Shown one piece after another: positions 31,632-40,673 of a DNA stretch of 64,000 bases. Origin of the DNA: Verrucomicrobiaceae bacterium (lineage in GTDB: Bacteria > Verrucomicrobiota > Verrucomicrobiia > Verrucomicrobiales > Verrucomicrobiaceae); NCBI GenBank assembly GCA_947458455.1, contig CANGYJ010000016.1, positions 26,172-90,171 on the forward strand. Reading direction: 5' to 3'. Positions within the stretch are counted from its first letter, which is position 1, and each line of letters begins with the position of its first letter. The notes below the pieces were generated by a model that did not search any database, was not told the DNA's origin, and worked only from the letters and a program-made list of their open reading frames with translations. A program made the translations under genes and the position numbers.

Positions 31632-33515
31632 TTACTTCGCCGCTGGCTCGAAGCGTTTCCGCAGCTCGTTGAAGTAGCGACGCACTTGCTCGCGGCGGGC
31701 GGGAGGTAGGGCGGCTTCATCGAGAGCGGCTTCTTCGGCTTGAATGGCTTCCAACGTGGTCGGCGTGGCGGAACGGGTGGGATCCTCTTTGCGGGCACCG
31801 CCTTCCACGCTGCGCATGGTGGCCTGCCCTTCGGCGTTTTGCTGGGCCTGCACGACATCGCTGTTGGCGGTTTCCTGCTTGGTGGTGGGGGCGTTGTTGA
31901 GGTCGGCCTTGCCAGCGCCGGGCTGTTGGCCGCTGGAAGGTGCTTGCGTCATGAAACCAGGCTGCTTGGGATCATCGGGACCATCGCCTTGCACGATGAT
32001 CGGCTTATCCTTCGAGCTATCCGGCGGAGCCTGACCTGGCACGGGGGCGATGAGCATCGGCTGGCCGGGCTGCTGGCCCTGCCCTGGTTGACCTTGCTGC
32101 TGCCCCGGCTGGCCCATCATCATCTGCTGTTGTTGCTGCTGCTGGCCCTGTCCCTGCCCGCCCTGCGGAGGCTGCTGCATCTGATTCTGCTGTTGCTGCT
32201 GACCGATGCCAGGAGGTGAGAGCATCTGCTGCTGTGGCTGCCCGCCTTGCTGCTGACCTACCTGCGGGGCGTTTTGCTGGCTGGGATCGCTTTGCCCCTG
32301 CTGACCGTTTTGCCCGAGCTGCTGCATGGCTCCGGTTTGGTTCTCGCCAGTGATGCTGCTGCCCGCTTGACGGAGTTGCTCGGCGAGCTGTTGAAGCTGT
32401 TTTTGGGCTTCCTCACGCAAAGCCATGTCCCGCATCTTTTCGGCGAGCTTTTCAAATTCAGCCCCAGCGGCCTTCGCGTCCCCTTGTTGCATCTGATCCC
32501 CTGCCCCGAGCACATGCTGGCCCACCATGCGTTTGCGATCCGCCGCTTCGGCTTTCTCCTCCACCTCTTTGAGTGTGCTGCCCAGGCGTTGTTTCGTCTC
32601 GGCGGGAAGCTGCGGGCTTTTGAGTTCCTGGCCCAGCTTTTCCGCTGCTTTCGCCGCCGCAGGAGAATTCTTCGCGGCCACGGCATCGCCGAGGTCTGCC
32701 GTATCAGCATGCTGGCGGAGCTCTTCGACGAGTTTATCGCTGGCCCAATCGTCTTTTCCCTTCGCCAGATCCTCGGCCAGCTTTTCGGCATCACGAGCGC
32801 GGCGCTCCAGCTCGGCTAGCACCTGCTTCGCATCCTTGCCAGCGGCATCCGCCAGCTCGGCGGCGGTCTGATCGAGCTTCGCTTTCAAATCCTCGATCTG
32901 CTTCTGCTCGTCCGCGTTGAGGCCTTTGAGCTTCTTTTTCTCCACATCGAGCTTCGCCAAGTCTTTCGCGGCTTCCGCCGCCTTTGCGGCCATGGCCTCA
33001 TCGAGAATCAAGACGTCCTCCTTCGGCGTGCGCCCCGCGCTGATAAGGCTGCCGAGCATTACCAGCACCAGCGGCACCATCAAAGCCCGCGCCGGGCGCA
33101 GCGGCAGATCCTGCTTCAAGCGCCCCATCGCCCGTGCCAAGGCGACTTTTTGCGCCTCGACATGCCTCCTGGCGGCTTCCGAAGCCTCGTTTCGATCTTC
33201 AAACCACCACGCACTCGCAAACGCCTCGCGCCGTCCTGCCGCCGAATCCCACAAGGCCAGCGCACTGAAGGCTCCCGGACGCAGCAGCCAAGAAAACACC
33301 AGCCCGCCGAGCATCCACAGCGCCCAGGTGATCCAAAGCGCCGCCACGATGCTCATGCCACCGCGAATGGCCCCAAGCAGCATCAGCCCGAGCACGATGC
33401 TCACCGGCCAGACGGTGTGCTCAAGCCATGACAGCCACCGCCGCATCATCACACGTCCCTGCACCTTCCGCGCCACCGGCGCGAAGACACAAGCTGGATG
33501 GGCTGGCTCACTCAT
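31632..33515 (-). CDS. Membrane-anchored coiled-coil, Gln-rich protein of unknown function
   Basis: 627 residues from ATG 33515. Two or three hydrophobic helices at the N-terminus (VSIVLGLMLLGAI, ALWMLGGLVFSWLL, MVPLVLVMLGSLI) precede a long charged coiled coil (about 170-370: KDLAKLDVEKKKLKGL, LKAKLDQTAAELADAAGKDA) and a Gln/Gly/Pro-rich stretch of low complexity (about 400-530), then an Asp/Pro tail ending FNELRKRFEPAAK. It resembles the DUF4175-type membrane proteins that accompany MoxR/DUF58 clusters, but no such neighbours exist here. Same strand as the cyclase gene 53 bases upstream, so probably in its operon. Confidence 0.6.
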   Translation of the reverse strand: MSEPAHPACVFAPVARKVQGRVMMRRWLSWLEHTVWPVSIVLGLMLLGAIRGGMSIVAALWITWALWMLGGLVFSWLLRPGAFSALALWDSAAGRREAFASAWWFEDRNEASEAARRHVEAQKVALARAMGRLKQDLPLRPARALMVPLVLVMLGSLISAGRTPKEDVLILDEAMAAKAAEAAKDLAKLDVEKKKLKGLNADEQKQIEDLKAKLDQTAAELADAAGKDAKQVLAELERRARDAEKLAEDLAKGKDDWASDKLVEELRQHADTADLGDAVAAKNSPAAAKAAEKLGQELKSPQLPAETKQRLGSTLKEVEEKAEAADRKRMVGQHVLGAGDQMQQGDAKAAGAEFEKLAEKMRDMALREEAQKQLQQLAEQLRQAGSSITGENQTGAMQQLGQNGQQGQSDPSQQNAPQVGQQQGGQPQQQMLSPPGIGQQQQQNQMQQPPQGGQGQGQQQQQQQMMMGQPGQQQGQPGQGQQPGQPMLIAPVPGQAPPDSSKDKPIIVQGDGPDDPKQPGFMTQAPSSGQQPGAGKADLNNAPTTKQETANSDVVQAQQNAEGQATMRSVEGGARKEDPTRSATPTTLEAIQAEEAALDEAALPPARREQVRRYFNELRKRFEPAAK

Positions 33516-33568
33516 GCCGCGCATTTCAGCGCAATTCACCGCGAAGGCCAAGCATTTCTCCGTTTCAC

Positions 33569-35512
33569 TCACGCCTGCGAAACCACCCGCCAAGGGCACA
33601 CAGGCTCAGAGATGCCTTTGAGCTGCATCGGTGGCATCGGCTCGGCCTGCACGATGGTGCGCCCCTCGGCGTAGGTTTCCTCATCCATCACGATCTCACC
33701 GGCCTGGGCCACACTGCACAGGCGGGAGGCGAGATTCACGCGATGACCGATGACGGTGTAGCTCAGGCGTTGATCGCTGCCCATGCAACCGGCCACGACG
33801 CTGCCGGTGGCAATGCCGATGCCCATTTCGAGCGAGTGCCGCGAGGTCAGATTCAGCTCTCGACGCCTCTGAAGCATGGCCTGGGCGCATTGCACGGCCT
33901 GAAGACCATCGGAGCCGGTGCTACGGGGCGCCCCAAAAAGAACCATAATGAGATCTCCCACGAATTTATCCACAATGCCGCCGTGCTCATAGGCCAGCTC
34001 GGTGAGCGCGGTCATGTGCTCATTGAGCATGTCGATCACTTCGCCCGGTGGCATGCCCTCGGTGATGGAGGTGAAGCCCCGGATGTCGCAAAAGAGCATG
34101 CTCACATGCCGCAGTTCGCCGCCGAGACGGCCCGTCTGCTCGATGAGCTGCTGCGCCACCGTGCGATCCGCGACCGCATTGAGCACGCTTCGATACTTTT
34201 CCTGAAGCGCGAGGCCTGCGGCCATCTGATTGAATGAGGCGGCCAACGCCCCAAGCTCGTCTCTCTGCCGCACGGGCACCCGCACGGTGAAATTTCCCTG
34301 CTCGATCTGCTTCGTGGCGGCGGAGAGATCCCTCACGGGGCCGGAAAGCGTGCGGGAGACGAGCAGCACCACAAAGAGAGCCACCGCGAGGGCGAGGATG
34401 CCAAGGCCGACGACATTCCGCCGCAGCTCGCCGATCTCCGCATCGAGCGCGGCGAGCGAGTAAAGGTTCACCTGCGCCGCCAGGGGGAAGGGCGAACCGG
34501 GATTCAGCACGCGATAAAAGACCTGATGGCGCGCGCCTTCGATCATCACCATGAGTTCACGCTGGGTTTTGTGACCGTCTTTGAAGACGTCCTGCATGAG
34601 CGTGGTCACCTCCTCACGCTTCACCTGCGGAATGGTGGAGGTGACGAGCTGGTCCTCCACCCAGATGCCACTCATGATTTCGCCAAGTTCGCTGCGCTTC
34701 GTCTGCTCGTAGAGTGCTCGCTCGGTGACGGAGGTGAGCGGAAGGCCAAAGACAAAGGCCCCGACGAATTTCTGATCCTTCGGATCTCGCAGCGGGGTGA
34801 TGAAAACCTCCCGCACCTGCTCGGTGGGCCGTCCGTCATGGCGGTCCTCCAGCTCGACATGGAGGTAACCCACTTCCTGCTCCTTGAGCACCTCCTCCAG
34901 CTTGCGATCACCGAGCCAGGGGAGCTTGCCGCCTTTTCGCCGCACCTCGCCATTCTCTTTGAACTCGGGGGCGGTCGCCATCGGGAGGCCAAGACCCGCC
35001 GAGGTGCGTTGTTGAGGGGCGCCCATGAAATTCCCTTTGGCATCAATGAAGTCCACATAAGGCCGCTGCCCGGACGGAAAGCGCAGCTCGCGACCTTTGA
35101 AACCGCCGCCGCGATCATTCGGAGGGGAGAGCTTCCCGGAGCCGCCCAGCATCCCTCGTCCGCCTTCTCCTTGCCGAAGGACGGGAAACTCCATCTGCAG
35201 CCGCTCCTCGGCCAGCGACTCCAACTGAGGCCGCAAGAGCTGGGCGAGTTCTTTGAAGTCCTTACCCTGGATCGCCTCCATCACCTTGGGTTGGGCGGCC
35301 ATGGTTTGCAGGATGGTGGAGAGCGCCTCGAAACGCTTTTTCTTCGCGGCGGTGAGCAGTCCCACCTGCTCCTCAAACTGCTCATCGAAAAGCCGACGGT
35401 AGGTGGCGCTGAATTTCCGCTCCGCCATCAGCAGCGTCACCACCGTCACCACGGCCACCACTGGGAAAAGGGTGAGGATGAGTTTGGCGCGGAAGGTGGT
35501 GATCCAGTGCAT
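33569..35512 (-). CDS. Receptor-type class III adenylate/guanylate cyclase
   Basis: 647 residues from ATG 35512. TM1 is followed by an extracytoplasmic sensor region (about 40-370), TM2 (GLGILALAVALFVVLLVS), a HAMP linker (SGPVRDLSAATKQIEQGNF) and a C-terminal class III catalytic domain. Catalytic landmarks: SMLFCDIRGFTSITEG (first metal Asp), VDKFVGDLIMVLFGAP (Lys and second metal Asp), VIGHRVNLASRL (Asn and Arg). The position usually Asp for adenine recognition before the VN motif is His here, so the product (cAMP or other) is uncertain. The start excludes an upstream extension to 35662. Promoter divergent from the glutamine synthetase. Confidence 0.85.
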   Translation of the reverse strand: MHWITTFRAKLILTLFPVVAVVTVVTLLMAERKFSATYRRLFDEQFEEQVGLLTAAKKKRFEALSTILQTMAAQPKVMEAIQGKDFKELAQLLRPQLESLAEERLQMEFPVLRQGEGGRGMLGGSGKLSPPNDRGGGFKGRELRFPSGQRPYVDFIDAKGNFMGAPQQRTSAGLGLPMATAPEFKENGEVRRKGGKLPWLGDRKLEEVLKEQEVGYLHVELEDRHDGRPTEQVREVFITPLRDPKDQKFVGAFVFGLPLTSVTERALYEQTKRSELGEIMSGIWVEDQLVTSTIPQVKREEVTTLMQDVFKDGHKTQRELMVMIEGARHQVFYRVLNPGSPFPLAAQVNLYSLAALDAEIGELRRNVVGLGILALAVALFVVLLVSRTLSGPVRDLSAATKQIEQGNFTVRVPVRQRDELGALAASFNQMAAGLALQEKYRSVLNAVADRTVAQQLIEQTGRLGGELRHVSMLFCDIRGFTSITEGMPPGEVIDMLNEHMTALTELAYEHGGIVDKFVGDLIMVLFGAPRSTGSDGLQAVQCAQAMLQRRRELNLTSRHSLEMGIGIATGSVVAGCMGSDQRLSYTVIGHRVNLASRLCSVAQAGEIVMDEETYAEGRTIVQAEPMPPMQLKGISEPVCPWRVVSQA

Positions 35513-35651
35513 GCGGGAGTTATTTTTGAACGGACAGGCTGAGAAGTCAGCCGGGGAGTTCAACTCTGGCCCGGAATGACGGTTTCGCCGCCCATGGGCG
35601 CATATTTTTCGCCTCTCCGAATCCATCTCCTGCAAAAAAACATTTCTCTTC

Positions 35652-35668
35652 TGGCATGGCACATGCTT
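35652..35668 (+). promoter_or_regulatory. Probable sigma-54 promoter (-24/-12) of the glutamine synthetase gene
   Basis: TGGCAT, five bases, ATGCT: GG at 35653-35654 and GC at 35665-35666 are 12 bases apart, as required for sigma-54. Only two mismatches to TGGCAC-N5-TTGCA. It sits 75 bases before the ATG, the right place for glnA-type genes under nitrogen control. No upstream NtrC site was convincingly seen. Confidence 0.55.
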
Positions 35669-35742
35669 TTTTCAGGACATGCTTAAAGGAACGGGGTCGT
35701 TTCCCTACCCGAAAAGCACCCACACACGCTACCACCTCAACC

Positions 35743-36759
35743 ATGGCCAAATACAAACTCGAATACATCTGGTTGGACGGCTACGAGCCCGTCCGCAATC
35801 TCCGCAGCAAGACCCAGCTCAAGGACTTCGACAGCTTTCCGAAGCTCGAGCAATTGCCCGACTGGGGCTTTGACGGCTCCTCCACCCAGCAGGCCCCCGG
35901 CGGCTCCTCCGACTGCGTGCTGAAGCCTGTGGCCGTGTTCCCGGACAGCACCCGCATCAATGGCGCTCTCGTCATGTGCGAAGTGTACAGCGCCGACGGC
36001 ACCCCTCACGCCTCCAACGACCGCGCCACCATCCTCGACGATGCTGACGCCTGGTTCGGCTTTGAGCAGGAATACTTCCTCTATCAGGACGGCCGCCCTC
36101 TTGGCTTCCCCGAGAACGGCTATCCCGCCCCACAAGGCCCCTACTACACCGGCGTGGGCTACAAAAACGTGGGCGACATCGCCCGCCAGATCGTCGAGGA
36201 GCATCTCGACATCTGCCTTGCCGCTGGCATCAACCACGAAGGCATCAACGCCGAAGTGGCCAAAGGTCAGTGGGAATTCCAGATCTTCGGCAAAGGCTCC
36301 AAGACCTGCGCTGACCAGGTCTGGGTGGCTCGCTACATCCTGAACCGCCTCTGCGAAAAATATGCCGTGGACGTCGAATACCACTGCAAGCCCCTCGGTG
36401 CCACCGATTGGAACGGCTCTGGCATGCACGCCAACTTCTCCACCAAGTTCATGCGTGAAACCGGTGGTGAGTCCTACTTCCTCGCCCTCATGGCTGCCTT
36501 CGATAAATACAAAGAAGAGCATATCGCCGTCTATGGTCCGGACAATCACATGCGCCTCACCGGCCTGCATGAGACCCAGAGCATCGACAAGTTCTCCTGG
36601 GGCATCGCCGACCGTGGAGCCTCCATCCGCGTCCCGCACAGCTTCAAGAACAACAGCTGGAAAGGCTACCTCGAAGACCGTCGTCCGAACAGCCAAGGCA
36701 ATCCTTACCAGATCGCCAGCCGCATTCTCAAGACGATCGCCACCGTGCCGACGAAGTAA
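35743..36759 (+). CDS. glnII: Glutamine synthetase type II
   Basis: Makes glutamine from glutamate, ammonia and ATP in the cytoplasm. 338 residues, of the eukaryotic-like GSII class and not the 470-residue GSI. Visible motifs: LPDWGFDGSSTQQAPGGSSD (residues near 40), WFGFEQEYFLYQDGRPLG, INHEGINAEVAKGQWEFQ and GATDWNGSGMHANFSTKF. Start at ATG 35743, behind a candidate sigma-54 promoter. A strong terminator follows. No glnB or amtB is close. GSII is found in several Verrucomicrobia. Confidence 0.95.
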   Translation: MAKYKLEYIWLDGYEPVRNLRSKTQLKDFDSFPKLEQLPDWGFDGSSTQQAPGGSSDCVLKPVAVFPDSTRINGALVMCEVYSADGTPHASNDRATILDDADAWFGFEQEYFLYQDGRPLGFPENGYPAPQGPYYTGVGYKNVGDIARQIVEEHLDICLAAGINHEGINAEVAKGQWEFQIFGKGSKTCADQVWVARYILNRLCEKYAVDVEYHCKPLGATDWNGSGMHANFSTKFMRETGGESYFLALMAAFDKYKEEHIAVYGPDNHMRLTGLHETQSIDKFSWGIADRGASIRVPHSFKNNSWKGYLEDRRPNSQGNPYQIASRILKTIATVPTK

Positions 36760-36781
36760 TTCGATCGCCAAATCACTCACG

Positions 36782-36813
36782 AAACGCCGCCTGGAAACAG
36801 GCGGCGTTTTTTT
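36782..36813 (+). terminator. Rho-independent terminator after glnII
   Basis: AAACGCCGCCTG, loop GAAA, CAGGCGGCGTTT, then a T tract: a perfect 12-base stem with GNRA-type tetraloop followed by seven T residues, 23 bases after the glnII stop. Isolates glnII from kdsB. Confidence 0.95.
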
Positions 36814-36892
36814 GTTATGGTGAGTCAAGCAAATCGGCTCTTGCACCGCCCTCCGCTCCGTTCCATCTCCCGCGAACTTTTCTCCTATCGCC

Positions 36893-37642
36893 GTGGCCTC
36901 CACCGACACCTCTCGCACCCTCGTCGCCATCCCCGCCCGCTGGGGTTCCACCCGCTTTCCCGGCAAGCCGCTTCACCTCATCGCCGGAAAACCACTCGTC
37001 CAGCACGTCTGGGAGCGCTGCCAGGAGTGCACACAGATCGACGACGTGATCATTGCCACCGATGATGCCCGCATCGCTGAGGCCGCCGCTTCTTTCGGAG
37101 CCAAAACCGTCCTTACTGATCCCGATCACCCCAGCGGCACGGATCGCATCGCCGAGGCCGCCAAGTCCTTCCCCGATCACCGCGTCGTCATCAACGTGCA
37201 GGGCGATGAACCGCTCATCTCCCCTGCCCTCATCGACGAACTCGCCCGCACTCTGCGCGATGATCCCGCCGTGAAGATGATCACCGCCGCCGCCCCCATC
37301 CAGGACCCCGCGCAGATCAGCGATCCAAACATCGTCAAAGTCATCTTCGACACGCATGGCGACGCGCTTTACTTCAGCCGCAGCCCCCTGCCCTACCAGC
37401 GCAATCCCGAGGCCTGGCCCCGCAGCTACCGCCACCTCGGCATCTACGGCTTCCAGCGCAGCTTCCTCTTCCAATTCGTCTCCTGGCCGCCCAGCCGCCT
37501 CGAACAAACCGAAAGCCTCGAACAACTCCGCGCCCTCGAAAACGGCACCCGCATCCGCGTCGTCCTCACCGATGAACTCAGCCCCGGCGTGGACACCCCC
37601 GAGCAAGCTGCGGCGATTGAGATGCATTTGACCGGGAAGTGA
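36893..37642 (+). CDS. kdsB: 3-deoxy-manno-octulosonate cytidylyltransferase (KdsB)
   Basis: Activates Kdo as CMP-Kdo for lipid A-core assembly in Gram-negative outer membranes. 249 residues. The nucleotidyltransferase signature IPARWGSTRFPGKPL opens the protein (about 14-28), followed by HPSGTDRIAEAA, INVQGDEPLISP and DALYFSRSPLPY, all KdsB landmarks. Start codon is GTG 36893, with a slightly basic N-terminal tail. It is monocistronic as far as visible. Its presence implies a Kdo-containing envelope. Confidence 0.96.
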   Translation: MASTDTSRTLVAIPARWGSTRFPGKPLHLIAGKPLVQHVWERCQECTQIDDVIIATDDARIAEAAASFGAKTVLTDPDHPSGTDRIAEAAKSFPDHRVVINVQGDEPLISPALIDELARTLRDDPAVKMITAAAPIQDPAQISDPNIVKVIFDTHGDALYFSRSPLPYQRNPEAWPRSYRHLGIYGFQRSFLFQFVSWPPSRLEQTESLEQLRALENGTRIRVVLTDELSPGVDTPEQAAAIEMHLTGK

Positions 37643-37681
37643 GGCGTTGCCAGTTCGGTTCTGCTGCATTGATGCAGAGAC

Positions 37682-37816
37682 TCAATCCTTAGCTTTAGGA
37701 TCTGCCACCAAACTGAGCATCTGTATCACACAGACGATAAGCACGCCGATGGCTACGAAACCGATTTTCACGGAGTGATCACTGAAGGGATGCAATCTCT
37801 GATAGGCGTTATCCAA
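37682..37816 (-). CDS. Possible small membrane protein (44 aa, TTG start)
   Basis: A short frame in the kdsB-38.5 kb gap encodes DNAYQRLHPFSDHSVKIG then a single hydrophobic helix (FVAIGVLIVCVIQMLSLVA) and a charged tail DPKAKD. A TTG at 37816-37814 is preceded by GAGGA at eight bases. No ATG is in the right place; a stop lies 60 bases upstream in frame. No homologue is known to me. It fits a one-helix membrane peptide, but chance cannot be excluded. The remaining bases 37643-37681 and 37817-37925 show nothing. Confidence 0.35.
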   Translation of the reverse strand: MDNAYQRLHPFSDHSVKIGFVAIGVLIVCVIQMLSLVADPKAKD

Positions 37817-37925
37817 GATGGTTTCCTCGGTTTTGCGAAACTCATCAAACCGTTCTGGGCGTTTCTAGACCTCACTAAGTAGTTCGTGATGAAGCATCCG
37901 CATGGGACGGACAACATCTATCCCA

Positions 37926-38501
37926 TCATGCGTCAACAACGCCGAACCCTTTAAATGCAAGACTGCACAAGTAGAGGTTAAGCAAAAATTGAGTGAGAAG
38001 CAGGAATCGCTGCATGACATTCCAGAGAGCCAGATCGGCCTCGTCCTGGTCGATGACGCCTTCGAGGCGGTTCAGGCCAAGAACGAGCTCGTTTTGCAGC
38101 AGCAGACGCTCCAGATACTCGATGGGGCGTGGCCTCCCAGAGCTGAAACCGCCGCGCTTCCATATCCGAGGACACGAGGGCGAGATCCATGCCGGGCGAG
38201 AGGCCGAAGATGCCATCACGGGTGACTTTGAAAACCCGCTCGCCTTCATGGAACCAATCGTGCTCCTGCCCGCCGCGTTCCAATCGCAAAACAATGCCCG
38301 AGGCATCTAGCCGCAGACCCAGACCTCGCACCCATTGACGAAGGCTTTCCTTCTGCCGGGCGAGCGAGGGCGGCCCAGATGAGCTTCCATTTCCTGATAA
38401 GCCTGCTCGGAGGTGATCGAGCGCCGCGAGGACAAGATGCGCTCCATCTGCTCGGGAGTGAGCAGGGGCTTCACGGGAGGCTGGAGGTGGCTCTGGGACA
38501 T
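37926..38501 (-). pseudogene. Frameshifted gene of unknown function (two shifts)
   Basis: A roughly 190-residue protein is recoverable only by changing frame twice. Starting at ATG 38501: MSQSHLQPPVKPLLTPEQM, then near EMEAHLG the frame moves to PPSLARQKESLRQWVRGLGL and VFKVTRDGIFGLSPGMDLAL, then near RRFQLWE it returns to RPIEYLERLLLQNELVLG and WNVMQRFLLLTQFLLN. The first and last portions are in the same frame, so two opposite indels are implied. No family is recognised. Either a decaying gene or a region of sequencing indels. It is divergent from pyrG. Confidence 0.55.
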
Positions 38502-38648
38502 CGGCGGTCATGCGAAGAATAGGCGCATAGGGAAAAAGGGCAAACCATCAGGCGATTGAGAGGCCACGCGGTGGATAAGCCCTTCCTCTCTAACGGTCAA
38601 TTTGCCTTCCGAACTTGACCCCAACGCGAACCCGGAACAGAGAAGACC

Positions 38649-40271
38649 ATGAAGTACATTTTTGTCACAGGAGGAGTCGTCAGTTCACTCGGAAAAGGTC
38701 TCGCCGCGTCGGCGCTGGGCACGCTGCTCGAATTGCGCGGCCTGAAGGTCATCATGCAGAAGTTTGACCCGTATCTGAACATTGATCCGGGCACCATGAA
38801 CCCCTACGAGCATGGCGAAGTCTATGTGCTCGACGACGGCGCGGAGACGGACCTCGATCTCGGCCACTACGAGCGCTTCACCCACACGAACCTCTCCAAG
38901 CTCAACAACCTCACCTCCGGCCAGGTCTACCAGAGCGTGCTCGACAAAGAACGCGCCGGCAAATACCAGGGCCGCACCGTGCAGGTCATCCCGCACGTCA
39001 CCAACGAGATCAAAGCTCGCATCCACGAGGTGACGGAGAAAATGACCGGCGATGTCATCATCACCGAAATCGGCGGCACCGTGGGCGACATCGAGGGCCT
39101 GCCCTTCCTTGAAGCCATTCGTCAGTTCGGCCACGAGGTGGGCAAAGGAAACGTCCTTTTCATCCATGTCAGCCTCGTGCCGTATGTGAAGGCCGCCCAG
39201 GAGCTGAAAACCAAGCCCACGCAGCAGTCCATCGCCAAGCTGCGCGAGATCGGCATCGCCCCGCACATCATCCTTTGCCGCACGGAGCATGCGCTCGACC
39301 TCGATGTGCGTGAAAAGATCAGCCTCTTCGGCAACGTGCCCATCGAGGCCGTCGGCGAGGTTCGCGATGTCAAAAACACCATCTACGAAGTGCCGCTGAA
39401 GCTCCACGAAGAGCGCCTCGACAGCCTTGTGTGCAAGCTGCTCGAACTCCAGACACCCGAGCCGGACCTCACCCGCTGGCGCAGCTTTGTGCAGCGTGTC
39501 ATTCACCCCACGCACCACGTCCGCATCGGCGTCGTCGGCAAATACATTGAGCTTCAAGACGCCTACAAATCCATCTACGAAGCCCTCACTCACTCCGGTG
39601 CCGCCCACGACTGCAAGGTCGAGATCGTCCGCGTCGATGCCGAGAGCATCGAGAAGGCTGGCGCTGAGCTATATCTCACCGGCCTCCAGGGCATTCTCAT
39701 CCCCGGCGGCTTTGGCGATCGCGGCACGGAAGGCAAAATCGCCGCCGCGAAGTATGCCCGTGAAAGCGGCGTGCCTTACTTTGGCATCTGCCTCGGCATG
39801 CAAATCGCCGTCATCGAATTCGCCCGCAACGTCTGCGGCCTCAAAGGCGCCACTAGCACGGAATTCGACAAGGCCACGCCGCATCCCGTCATCAGCCTCA
39901 TGGAGGAGCAGAAGAAGGTGAAGCAACTCGGCGGCACCATGCGCCTCGGCTCCTGGGTCACCGATCTCGTTCCCGGCAGCAAGGCCTACGAACTCTACCA
40001 CAGCGCCACCATCACCGAGCGCCATCGCCACCGCTTTGAGTTCAACAGCGACTACAAAGTGATGATGGAGGAGAAAGGCCTGCTCATCTCCGGCAACAGC
40101 CCCAAAGGCGACCTCGCCGAGATCATCGAACTGCCCTCACATCCCTATTTCGTCGCTTGCCAGTTCCATCCTGAGTTCCTCAGCAAGCCGAATCACCCGC
40201 ATCCGCTCTTCCACGGCTTCGTGAAGGCCGCGATGAATCATCACGCGGTGCTGGAGCCGAGATGCGCATAA
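38649..40271 (+). CDS. pyrG: CTP synthase
   Basis: Last step of pyrimidine nucleotide synthesis: UTP + Gln + ATP to CTP. 540 residues, the normal length. N-terminal synthase domain with [20 protein letters not shown] (nucleotide-binding start) and [16 protein letters not shown]-terminal class I glutamine amidotransferase with [20 protein letters not shown] (nucleophile Cys) and ACQFHPEF (His-Glu). Starts at ATG 38649, divergent from the frameshifted gene. A REP-like hairpin follows the stop. Confidence 0.98.
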   Translation: MKYIFVTGGVVSSLGKGLAASALGTLLELRGLKVIMQKFDPYLNIDPGTMNPYEHGEVYVLDDGAETDLDLGHYERFTHTNLSKLNNLTSGQVYQSVLDKERAGKYQGRTVQVIPHVTNEIKARIHEVTEKMTGDVIITEIGGTVGDIEGLPFLEAIRQFGHEVGKGNVLFIHVSLVPYVKAAQELKTKPTQQSIAKLREIGIAPHIILCRTEHALDLDVREKISLFGNVPIEAVGEVRDVKNTIYEVPLKLHEERLDSLVCKLLELQTPEPDLTRWRSFVQRVIHPTHHVRIGVVGKYIELQDAYKSIYEALTHSGAAHDCKVEIVRVDAESIEKAGAELYLTGLQGILIPGGFGDRGTEGKIAAAKYARESGVPYFGICLGMQIAVIEFARNVCGLKGATSTEFDKATPHPVISLMEEQKKVKQLGGTMRLGSWVTDLVPGSKAYELYHSATITERHRHRFEFNSDYKVMMEEKGLLISGNSPKGDLAEIIELPSHPYFVACQFHPEFLSKPNHPHPLFHGFVKAAMNHHAVLEPRCA

Positions 40272-40281
40272 CACCTGAGTT

Positions 40282-40299
40282 GCGGGCAGGAGTGCCCGC
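40282..40299. repeat. REP-like hairpin after pyrG
   Basis: GCGGGCAGGAGTGCCCGC is a near-perfect palindrome matching the core of the REP family at 50544, 51309 and 51966 (GCGGGCAAGAGTGCCCGC). Position just after a stop codon could make it double as an mRNA end. A single copy, not a doublet. Confidence 0.65.
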
Positions 40300-40673
40300 A
40301 TCACGGCTTTACTCCTCTTCTACCTTCAGGCGGAAGTAGCGCATGGATTCTCTCATACCCGATAATCCCATGAACGCCTTCGCCTTCTTCTCCCCCACCG
40401 CCTCCAACGAAACCTCCCTCGGCTGGAACCACCTGCCCGCCTATGGTGAGGTCATGAGCGAACTGCGCGGCATCGAGTTCACTGGAATCCCTTCCGTGCA
40501 GGCTCCCGCCAGCAAGACGAACCTCTTCATGGAATCCTTCTGGAGGCCAGATGCTCGCCCACGCTGCATAAAAGGGGCGCTGGAGAAATGGAGCACGGGA
40601 GTGGTGACCACCCGTCATCCATTACTTCATCACTCCGCCCATCCTGATTTGCTAACGCCGAGAGGGAGCGTCT
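40300..40673. other. Gene-free stretch between pyrG and the HerA-like gene
   Basis: Open frames exist on both strands (131 residues plus, 105 minus) but neither shows a family motif, and they oppose each other. A fragment ending MRYFRLKVEEE on the minus strand (stop near 40309) resembles the C-terminal end of exported proteins in this phylum, so a decayed gene tail is possible. I call no gene here. Confidence 0.4.

Noticed and set aside
32120..32330. Repeated CTGCTGTTG-type words considered as a CRISPR array or microsatellite
   Set aside because: No constant spacer or repeat length, and the words are in frame coding Gln/Gly/Pro of a larger protein.
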